DNA from: PNAI01 sp964575715
GTDB taxonomy: Bacteria > Pseudomonadota > Alphaproteobacteria > Rhizobiales > Xanthobacteraceae
NCBI GenBank assembly: GCA_964575715.1
Contig: CAZNSG010000202.1
Location: 1 to 47,654, forward strand
Length of the DNA: 47,654 nucleotides
Reading direction: 5' to 3'
Under the pieces are notes generated by a model. It was not told where the DNA came from. It saw only the letters and a program-made list of their open reading frames with translations, and did not search any database. Both the position numbers and the translations under genes were made by a program. Within the stretch, counting starts at the first letter, position 1. Every line of letters starts with the position of its first letter. This document shows, one piece after another, positions 23,660 through 30,937 of this stretch.

Positions 23660-24216
23660 TCGCGGCGGGGTTCAAAGCGAAAAATCCGCCGTTTCATACC
23701 AACGCTCTCAACATGTCATTCCGGCCGAGCCGCGTTGGCGGCGAGAGCCGGAATCCATAGCCACCGGCCGTGATTATGGATTCCGGGCTCGCCACGCCTT
23801 CGCCCTTTCGGGCTACGGCGGGCGCCCCGGAATGACCAGTCAAAAATTACGCGGATGATATCGCGCCCTGCGAATCAGGGAAAATTTGCGCCGGCCCCGA
23901 ATCACGGATTCGCAAGCGGCGGCGATAAATCCGGCGACGAGCGCCGCACGCCGCGTGTTGACGAATTATTAGGACCTGCGGCGGGCAGGACGATCGAGCG
24001 CAACCGACGGCGCCCCGCGGCCCTTATTAACGCATTGTAAATGCTAACTAATTCCTATCCGGAAAAATCGCCTTGGGGCGATTTTTGGCGGTTAACAGGT
24101 GGTAAAAACTGCGTGTTATTTGTGCAACATGCGCCTGAAAACAGCTATGAAAACCTGTGGGCACGGTACTTCTTTATTGCCTGCGAGGTCGGTTCAGTTA
24201 ATGTGAGCGCGCGACG
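23660..24216. repeat. Gap with an inverted-repeat element and porin upstream region
   Basis: At 23715-23835 an element starts GTCATTCCGGCCGAG and ends CCCCGGAATGAC, with GGAATCCATAG/ATGGATTCC inside, a hairpin-forming repeat type common in rhizobial genomes. From about 23860 to 24216 no gene is convincing; the frame open before the porin start has no signal peptide or family similarity and reads through rRNA-free, AT-richer sequence (24000-24200) that may hold the porin promoter. TTAACAGGTGGTAAAAACTG near 24092 and a nearby TTATTTGTGCAACATG are possible control sites, unproven. Confidence 0.6.
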
Positions 24217-24382
24217 AAGGGGGGACTTCCCCGGGTCGTCCCGTCTGGTTTCTCCCAAGGGGACTTTTCCTAAGAGGGAAAAACCGGGTGGTTCAACGGG
24301 GACTAAGGGGACCTTCCAGGGGTGCACACCGCACCCGGCGGAGACGGAACCCTCCCAACGAGAGAGAACTTTGGAGGTTCAT
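24217..24382 (+). promoter_or_regulatory. Porin mRNA leader with repeated GGGGAC-T/C-TTCC boxes
   Basis: Three related boxes: 24217-24230, 24257-24270 and 24305-24317, each AAGGGGAC followed by TTCC, TTTTCC or CTTCC; spacing is 40 and 48 bases. A fourth partial box GGGGAC lies at 24298-24303. TTTTCC and GGAAAA around 24265-24283 could form a hairpin. GGAGG at 24372-24376 is the porin ribosome site. The boxes could be protein or small-RNA binding sites in the untranslated leader. This is inference from repetition alone. Confidence 0.45.
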
Positions 24383-25819
24383 ATGAAGATGGTGAAAAGC
24401 CTTCTCCTCAGTTCTGCAGCGGGTATCGTTGCAGTAGCTGGGGCACAGGCGGCCGATCTTCCCGTCAAGGCCAAAGCGGTCGAGTACGTGAGGATTTGCT
24501 CTCTGTACGGCGCGGGATTTTACTACATCCCGGGCACGAATGTGTGCTTGGGCATTAGCGGGTTCATGCGCGCCCAGTTCAGTAGCTGGGATGGTGGTTC
24601 CGGTGCTGCTTCGCAATCTGGAACTGCTTCGGTCTTTTCTGCGCCGAACGGCGGCGATCTACGGGTCAGCACGGGCAACTCGTTGAGCTTGCGCGTCCGC
24701 ACCATGCTCACCTTCGACGCCCGCCAGCAGACCGAGTACGGCACGCTGCGTTCGGTCTCGACGGTGGGTTACACCAACGATCTGAACTCGGCGGTGGGTG
24801 GCACCTCGATTTATGCCAACCGCGGCTTCATCCAGATCGCCGGGTTCACCCTCGGCAAGGCGACGTCGTACTTCGACCATTACTCGGCACCGGCATCGTC
24901 GTATAACGCGACGGTCACCGGCGACACGGGTGACGGCGGCTGGATCGTGGCGGCCTACACCGCGCAATTCGGTGGCGGCATGTCGGCGACCATCGCCGCG
25001 GAAGAACCGCGCCGGACGACGGTCCTAAAAGATACCATTAACGCTCAGGCTAATTTTACCACGACTGGCGGTGTGACTGGTACCAACAGCTACGTGCAGC
25101 AGCGCGCTCCCGACGTGGTTGCCAACCTGCGCTTGGACCAAGCCTGGGGTTCGTTCCAGATCATGGGCGCATTGCATGATGTGGGTAGCGGATACTACAG
25201 CTCTAGTAACATTGCCAGCGGCCATCCCGACGATAAACTGGGCTGGGCGGCGGGCGCCGGCTTGCGTCTGCGGCCCCCGACCGGTGTGTTCGATATACAA
25301 GCCACCTACAGCGAGGGTGCTACGCGCTACCACATCCACGCTCAAGGAACGGTGCCGGGCTTCTATCAGTTCTCCTCCAATCAAGGTGCTGGCACAGTTG
25401 GCAATCTTGGTTTTGGGTTACTTTCTGACGGCACGTTCAGCGGAGCAGGTGGCGACATTCAACTGACGACGGCGTGGTCGGTCAACGCGTCGTACGATCA
25501 CCGCTGGAACCCGAAGCTGAAGACCAGCATCTACGGTAGCTATATGGATATCAGCTACAATGCGACCGCGACGGCCATTCTCCTGCCTGCGCCCTATAGT
25601 CTGGACTGGCAGTTCTGGTACATCGGCTCACGCACGCAGTGGGACGTGACCAAGGGCCTCTACATGGGCTTCGACGTTCTGTACCAGAAGCTGATATCGG
25701 CGTCAGGCCCGCCACTTAACTTGACCGCTCTCGGCGCCGGACGTGCGTCTGGTTTGTATGACTTAGCCGATCAGGACAATTGGTCGGTTACGTTCCGCGC
25801 CCATCGCGACTTCCCATAA
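24383..25819 (+). CDS. Outer-membrane porin, Porin_2 family
   Basis: 478 residues. A signal peptide (KMVKSLLLSSAAGIVAVAGAQA) precedes the mature start ADLPVKAKAVEYVRICSLYG. Motif ICSLYGAGFYYIPG with NVCLGISGFMRAQF is typical of alphaproteobacterial porins of this family, with a Cys pair in the first strands. The rest alternates Gly/Ser/Thr/aromatic strands, and the C-terminus ends WSVTFRAHRDFP, with Phe near the end as in outer-membrane beta barrels. ATG 24383 has GGAGG seven to eleven bases upstream. It forms a general diffusion channel. A strong terminator follows. It separates the TPR-methyltransferase gene from the OGT-like pair. Confidence 0.93.
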   Translation: MKMVKSLLLSSAAGIVAVAGAQAADLPVKAKAVEYVRICSLYGAGFYYIPGTNVCLGISGFMRAQFSSWDGGSGAASQSGTASVFSAPNGGDLRVSTGNSLSLRVRTMLTFDARQQTEYGTLRSVSTVGYTNDLNSAVGGTSIYANRGFIQIAGFTLGKATSYFDHYSAPASSYNATVTGDTGDGGWIVAAYTAQFGGGMSATIAAEEPRRTTVLKDTINAQANFTTTGGVTGTNSYVQQRAPDVVANLRLDQAWGSFQIMGALHDVGSGYYSSSNIASGHPDDKLGWAAGAGLRLRPPTGVFDIQATYSEGATRYHIHAQGTVPGFYQFSSNQGAGTVGNLGFGLLSDGTFSGAGGDIQLTTAWSVNASYDHRWNPKLKTSIYGSYMDISYNATATAILLPAPYSLDWQFWYIGSRTQWDVTKGLYMGFDVLYQKLISASGPPLNLTALGAGRASGLYDLADQDNWSVTFRAHRDFP

Positions 25820-25852
25820 CGATCGGTCGATCGTCACAGGAGTTGTTCTTAC

Positions 25853-25885
25853 CCCCCGGCGGTTCATCCCGCCGGGGGTTTTCTT
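25853..25885 (+). terminator. Rho-independent terminator of the porin gene
   Basis: Arms CCCCCGGCGG (25853-25862) and CCGCCGGGGG (25869-25878) with a six-base loop, then TTTTCTTTT. It begins 33 bases after the porin stop, so the OGT-like genes downstream need their own promoter. Confidence 0.9.
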
Positions 25886-25952
25886 TTGCGCGGGGAGAGA
25901 TGGCGTATGGTTTAGGGTGTGATATCAACGGCCTCGAAGAATGACTTACCTT

Positions 25953-26102
25953 CCCCGTCACCCTGAGGTGCTCGGCCGAAGGCCGAGCCTCGAAGGGTGA
26001 ACGGGCCCGGTCGGTGGCCGTCCATCCTTCGAGGCCCGCGCATCGCAGCCACAGTGTACGCAGGCTGCGCTTGCTTTGGCGCGGGCACCTCAGGACGACG
26101 GT
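25953..26102. repeat. Intergenic inverted-repeat element upstream of the first OGT-like gene
   Basis: Starts CACCCTGAGGTGCTCGGCC and ends GGGCACCTCAGGACGACGG; within it CTCGGCCGAAGGCCGAG is a palindrome and CCTTCGAGGCCCGCGCATCGC repeats a theme of its first half (CCTCGAAGG). This is a common rhizobial intergenic repeat type. It covers the 5' end of the longest open frame of the next gene, so that frame's upper part is not coding. Confidence 0.7.
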
Positions 26103-26149
26103 CTTTGCTTAGGGCCGTTGGTGTAATCTGTTATTCGCGAGCAAATTGT

Positions 26150-28246
26150 TTGACACCCGCCGATCAACAGATCTTTGAACGCGCGATTGTTTCGTTGCAG
26201 TCCGGGGCGCTGGAGGATGCGGAGCGCGGCTTTGCCGAGTTCCTGCAGCGAAACCCCGAGCATTTCGCCGCGTTGAATCTATACGGCGTCCTGCTGACCC
26301 GTCTGGCGCGCTATGGCGAGGCCGAAGGCATCCTGCGCCGCGCGATAGACGTGGATGCGCGCTCGGATGCAACGTTCTATAATTACGGGATTGTGCTCAA
26401 GGCGCTCGAGCGGTCATTGGAGGCATATGAGGCCTTCAGCAAGGCCATCGCGATCAATCCTTCCGTCGCGGAAAGCTGGAACAATCGCGGGACCGCGCTC
26501 AACGATTTGAAACGCTATCGCGAAGCCGTCGGCGATTTTGAAAAGGCCATCGCCTTGAGTCCGCAATATGCCGAGGCGTTCTACAACATGGGCCGCTCGT
26601 TTTCGGAACTCGATCGGCTGGATCAAGCGCTCGCGGCCTATGATATGGCGCTGAAATTCAAGTCCGATTTTGCCGACGCGTTCGGCAACCGGGGCAACAC
26701 CTTGCATGCGCTAAAACGGTACGAGGACGCGCTAGCAAGCTATAGGCGTGCGCTCGCGTTGCGGCCGGACCATGCCGAGACACTTTACAACTGCGGTGCA
26801 GTTTACTTCATGCTCAAGCAATACGATGAGGCGCTTGCCGCCTACGACTCGGCGCTAAAAATCAGGCCGGATCTGAAATTCTTGGCAGGCCGGCGGCTTC
26901 ACAACAAGATGTTTATCTGCGACTGGCGCGATTTTGAGAATGAATGTGCCCACGTAATCTCAGAAGTTCGAAAGAACCATCCTGCAGCGACGCCATTCGA
27001 CTTTTTCTCGGTCCCGTCCTCGGCCAGCGATCAGCTCAAATGCGCTCAAGTGTATGTACGTGAGGAAATTCCTGCTGCTGCCGGACATGCATGGCAAGGG
27101 GAGCGCTATGCGCACGATCGCATTCGGGTCGCCTACGTGTCGGCCGACTTTCGCGAGCATCCGGTCGCGCATCTGCTGGCGAGCGTGTTCGAGCAACACG
27201 ACCGCGCGCGATTTGAAACCATCGCCATATCGTTCGGCCCTGACGATCGCAGCGAAATGCGGGCCCGGTTGCAAGCTGCCTTTGACCATTTTATCGACAT
27301 TCGCGACAAAACAGACGCGGATGCCGAGCGTTTGATGCGCGAGCGTGAGATCGATATCGCGATCGACCTGATGGGCTATACGACCGATTGCCGTCCAAGC
27401 ATACTCGCTCATCGCCCGGCGCCGATTCAGGTCAATTATCTTGGCTTTGCAGGAACCATGGGTGCGGGCCATATCGACTACATCATCGGCGACAGATGCG
27501 TTATTCCCGAACAGCAACAGCCGCAATTCAGCGAACACGTGGTCTATCTGCCCGATACATTTTTTGCATACGATAACAAGCAGAAATGCGCTTCACAGAT
27601 GCCAACCCGCACCGAGCAGGGTTTGCCGGAAGCCGGATTCGTGTTTTGTGCGTTCAACAATACCTACAAGCTAACGCCGCAACTATTCGCCATCTGGATG
27701 CGGCTGCTGCGTGCGGTGGAGGGCAGTGTGCTGTGGCTATCGCCGGCTAACGATATTGCAGTGCGCAACCTTCGCCGGGAAGCGGAAGCGTGCGGGATCG
27801 ATGCGGCAAGACTGATCTTCGCGCCTCGGCTGCAACGCATGGAGGATCACCTGGCGCGCCATCGTCTGGCAGACTTGTTTCTTAACACGCTGCCGTTTAA
27901 TGCCCATACCACCGCGAGCGACGCGCTCTGGGCCGGGCTGCCGGTGCTGACCTGCCGTGGGGAAACCTTCGCGGGACGCGTGGCTACGAGCCTGCTCAAT
28001 GCAGTAGGCCTGCCGGAATTGGTGACCGAAAATCTGGCCGATTATGAAACGCTGGCGCTCAAATTGGCGCGCGAGCCGGCGTTGCTGGGCGAAATCAAGG
28101 CAAAGCTCGCGCGCAACCGCGAGAGCTATCCGCTGTTCGATACCGCGCGGTTTACCCGCCATATCGAAGCGGCCTATACCACCATGTGGGAAATCTGCCA
28201 GTGCGGCGAAGCGCCGAAGAGCTTTGCCGTCGAGCCGATCGCATGA
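26150..28246 (+). CDS. TPR protein with O-GlcNAc-transferase-like (GT41) domain, copy 1
   Basis: 698 residues if started at TTG 26150; the longer frame from 25997 runs through a repeat element. About seven TPR units (residues 10-290, e.g. AESWNNRGTALNDLKRY, AEAFYNMGRSFSELDRL) precede a GT41 catalytic domain: RIRVAYVSADFREHPVAHLL near residue 322 (His-Pro as in eukaryotic OGT), INLMG-type segment DLMGYTTDCRPSI, HRPAPIQVNYLGFAGTMGA, CAFNNTYKLTP near 505 (the Lys equivalent), EDHLARHRL, and NAHTTASDALWAGLP near 584 with the Thr-Thr and Asp that bind UDP. It should transfer a sugar, probably GlcNAc, to Ser/Thr of proteins. Its stop overlaps the next gene. The start codon is the weakest point. Confidence 0.87.
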   Translation: MTPADQQIFERAIVSLQSGALEDAERGFAEFLQRNPEHFAALNLYGVLLTRLARYGEAEGILRRAIDVDARSDATFYNYGIVLKALERSLEAYEAFSKAIAINPSVAESWNNRGTALNDLKRYREAVGDFEKAIALSPQYAEAFYNMGRSFSELDRLDQALAAYDMALKFKSDFADAFGNRGNTLHALKRYEDALASYRRALALRPDHAETLYNCGAVYFMLKQYDEALAAYDSALKIRPDLKFLAGRRLHNKMFICDWRDFENECAHVISEVRKNHPAATPFDFFSVPSSASDQLKCAQVYVREEIPAAAGHAWQGERYAHDRIRVAYVSADFREHPVAHLLASVFEQHDRARFETIAISFGPDDRSEMRARLQAAFDHFIDIRDKTDADAERLMREREIDIAIDLMGYTTDCRPSILAHRPAPIQVNYLGFAGTMGAGHIDYIIGDRCVIPEQQQPQFSEHVVYLPDTFFAYDNKQKCASQMPTRTEQGLPEAGFVFCAFNNTYKLTPQLFAIWMRLLRAVEGSVLWLSPANDIAVRNLRREAEACGIDAARLIFAPRLQRMEDHLARHRLADLFLNTLPFNAHTTASDALWAGLPVLTCRGETFAGRVATSLLNAVGLPELVTENLADYETLALKLAREPALLGEIKAKLARNRESYPLFDTARFTRHIEAAYTTMWEICQCGEAPKSFAVEPIA

Positions 28247-30633
28247 CATTGATCCAACAAGCGATGAGCTTGCAACGTCAAGGCCGCATGGTTGAGGCCG
28301 AGATGGCCTATCGGTCGATCTTGGCGCAGCAGCCAAGTCAGTTCGATGCCCTGCACTGTCTCGGCGTGCTCAAGGCCCAGCAGGGACAGACGCACGAAGC
28401 GCTCGATCTCTTGTCAGCGGCGGTTAAACGCCGACCGGACTCAGCCGATGCGCTTGCTCATCTGGGCGCAGTTTTGGTTGGGCTGCAGCGTCATGAAGAG
28501 GCACTCGCGTGCTTCGACCAGGTGCTGAATCGCAAGCCGCGCGACGCCAATGCGCTGTACAATCGTGCCGTGCTGCTGGGCCAACTCGGCCGCGTCGAGG
28601 CGGCGCTTTCTAGCTACGGCCAGGTGCTCGCGATTGATCCGGATGATCTGCTAGCTTGGTTTAATCGCGCCAATCTGCTGGCGCAACTCGAACGTTATGA
28701 AGCGGCGCTGGCGGACTATGAACGGGTGCTGGCGCATGCCCCTGAGACGGTCGGCGCACGTCTCAATCGCGGCAACGTGCTGGTGAAATTAAAGAGGTTC
28801 GAACTGGCGCTTTTCGATTTTGACCGGGTGTTGACGGCCGAGCCGCAACATCTCGATGCGCTCAACAACCGCGGTGTTGCACTCAAAGGTCTCGGCCGTG
28901 TCGAAGAGGCGCTGGCAGCCTGCGACCGGGCGTTGGCGATTAATCCACACCATGTGGATGCGCTGATCACTCGCGGTAATGCCTTGCTGGAGTCGAAAAG
29001 CTTCACACCGGCGCTCGAGTGTTTCGAGCGGGCGCTCATTATTGAACCGAATCAAGTCGAGGCTCTCTACAACCGCGGCCTCACACTGCACGAACTGATG
29101 CGCTACGAACCGGCGCTGGCGAGTTACACTAAGGCATTGGCAATAAAACCCGATTACGCCGAAGCGCTCAAGGGCCTCGGCAACTTGTTCTTTGCGCTTA
29201 AACAATATAACGAGGCCATCGTTTCCTATGATATGGCGCTGGCGATCAAGCCCGGCTTAAGTTTTGTGGCGGGCCGACGGCTGCACACCAAGATGTTACT
29301 CTGCGACTGGAGCGATTTTGAAAAACAGTCGTCGGCTCTGGTCGCGGACGTTCGAGCGGGCCGTCCCGCGGCGTCACCTTTTGAACTGCTCTCGATCCCA
29401 TCCATGGTGGGCGACCATCTCAAAAGCGCTCAGGTGGCCGTGCGTGAGGAAATTTCCGTCTCCGCCCGGCGCACTTGGCAGGGGGAGCGCTATGCGCACG
29501 ATCGCATACGGGTCGCCTATGTATCGGCCGACTTTCGCGAGCATCCGGTCGCGCATCTGCTGGCGAGCGTGTTCGAGCAACACGACCGCGAGCGATTTGA
29601 GACCGTCGCCATTGCGCTTGGTCACGACGACCGGGGCGAGATGCGGGCGCGGCTGCAAGGCGCATTCGAACGGTTCATCGACGTCGACGGCAAAAGCGAC
29701 GGGGAAGTGGCGCGCTTGCTGCGCGAGCACGAGGTCGATATCGCGGTCGACCTGATGGGTTTTACCAGTGGCTGCCGCCCAACCATCCTGGCCTATCGCT
29801 CCGCGCCCATCCAGGTGAACTACCTGAGCTATCCCGGCATCGTCGGGACGGACTTTATCGACTACATCATTGCCGACCGTTATGTCATCCCGGAAGATCA
29901 ACGGGCGCAATTTAGCGAACCCGTGGTTTATTTGCCCGATAGCTATTTGGCTTACGATACAACGCGGAAGATTTCCGATCGCAGGCTATCGCGCGCAGAG
30001 CTCGGAATGCCGGAAACCGGTTTTGTATTTTGCGCCTATAACAACAGCTACAAGATCAAGCCGGCGATCTTCGACATCTGGATGCGGCTGCTGCGCGATG
30101 TCGAGGGCAGCGTACTGTGGTTGATGAGCGCAAGCGAGGCGACTGCGCACAATTTGCGACGCGAGGCGGCGGCGCGGGGCGTGGATCCCGGCCGGCTGAT
30201 CTTCGCCCAATATGCGCCGCGCGTCGAGGATCATCTGGCGCGCTATCGTGTGGCCGATCTGTTTCTCGACACGCTGCCGTTCAATGCCCAGACCACGGCT
30301 TGCGACGCGCTGTGGGCGGGGCTGCCGGTGCTGACGTGTCTTGGCGAGACATTTGTGGGGAGGGTGGCGGCAAGCCTGCTGAGCGCGGTGGGGTTGCCCG
30401 AGTTGATCACGCACTCAGTGGAGGAGTACGAAACGCTGGCGCTCAAATTGGCGTGCGAGCCGGTGTTGCTGGCCGAGATCAGGGCGAAGCTCGCGCGCAA
30501 CCGCGATACCCATCCGCTGTTCGATACCGCGCGTTTTACCCGCCATATCGAAACGGCCTACACCACCATGTGGGAGATCTGCCAGCGCGGCGAGGCGCCG
30601 AAAAGTTTTGCCGTCGCGCCGATACGCTCGTAA
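28243..30633 (+). CDS. TPR protein with O-GlcNAc-transferase-like (GT41) domain, copy 2
   Basis: 796 residues from ATG 28243, overlapping the stop of copy 1 by four bases (ATGA), so translation is probably coupled. It has more TPR units than copy 1 (about ten, residues 1-380, e.g. ANALYNRAVLLGQLGRVEAAL) and the same catalytic domain: RVAYVSADFREHPVAHLL near 422, DLMGFTSGCRPTI, YNNSYKIKP and NAQTTACDALWAGLP. Where copy 1 has the His before the Thr-Thr pair, copy 2 has Gln; both keep the Asp four residues after it. The two proteins share long near-identical stretches in DNA and protein, pointing to tandem duplication or gene conversion. Different TPR numbers may give different substrate choice. 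Confidence 0.9.
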   Translation: MTLIQQAMSLQRQGRMVEAEMAYRSILAQQPSQFDALHCLGVLKAQQGQTHEALDLLSAAVKRRPDSADALAHLGAVLVGLQRHEEALACFDQVLNRKPRDANALYNRAVLLGQLGRVEAALSSYGQVLAIDPDDLLAWFNRANLLAQLERYEAALADYERVLAHAPETVGARLNRGNVLVKLKRFELALFDFDRVLTAEPQHLDALNNRGVALKGLGRVEEALAACDRALAINPHHVDALITRGNALLESKSFTPALECFERALIIEPNQVEALYNRGLTLHELMRYEPALASYTKALAIKPDYAEALKGLGNLFFALKQYNEAIVSYDMALAIKPGLSFVAGRRLHTKMLLCDWSDFEKQSSALVADVRAGRPAASPFELLSIPSMVGDHLKSAQVAVREEISVSARRTWQGERYAHDRIRVAYVSADFREHPVAHLLASVFEQHDRERFETVAIALGHDDRGEMRARLQGAFERFIDVDGKSDGEVARLLREHEVDIAVDLMGFTSGCRPTILAYRSAPIQVNYLSYPGIVGTDFIDYIIADRYVIPEDQRAQFSEPVVYLPDSYLAYDTTRKISDRRLSRAELGMPETGFVFCAYNNSYKIKPAIFDIWMRLLRDVEGSVLWLMSASEATAHNLRREAAARGVDPGRLIFAQYAPRVEDHLARYRVADLFLDTLPFNAQTTACDALWAGLPVLTCLGETFVGRVAASLLSAVGLPELITHSVEEYETLALKLACEPVLLAEIRAKLARNRDTHPLFDTARFTRHIETAYTTMWEICQRGEAPKSFAVAPIRS

Positions 30634-30647
30634 CGCTTAGAACATGA

Positions 30648-30937
30648 TTGTCTGGTTTGGAAACACGTTTCCCGGGCGCAGCGCAGCACCATAGGCGACG
30701 CAAAGCGTCGCCGTTCTTAGACGGCCGCCGAAGGCGGCCTTATGGTGGTGCGCTGCAGACCCGGGATCGTTCCAGTCTGTGGCGGTCCCGGATCAGCGGT
30801 GCACCGTTCGCGCCATAAGCGCGTTTACGCGCGTCTTCGGCGCGCCATAAGCGCGTTTACGCGCGTCTTCGACGCGCTATGGCGCTCACGCTGCACCGCA
30901 TCCGGGACACGTGTTTCAATTCCGAACGATCATGCTC
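30648..30937. repeat. Composite intergenic repeat, copy c, with a 32-bp tandem duplication
   Basis: Opens CACGTTTCCCGGGCGCAGCGCAG and ends CATCCGGGACACGTG...CGATCATGCTC; its blocks match the reverse complement of 21116-21325. Inside, a 32-base unit (CGCGCCATAAGCGCGTTTAC..., 30809-30840) is repeated in direct tandem at 30841-30872 with one change at the last base. A palindrome GGCGACGCAAAGCGTCGCC lies near 30693. It fills the gap between OGT copy 2 and the convergent slt gene; nothing else is seen there. Confidence 0.8.

Noticed and set aside
25997..26149. Upstream extension of OGT copy 1
   Set aside because: It lies within an intergenic repeat and carries no TPR pattern; the start is placed after it.
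30648..30937. CRISPR array
   Set aside because: The 32-base unit occurs only twice without spacers.
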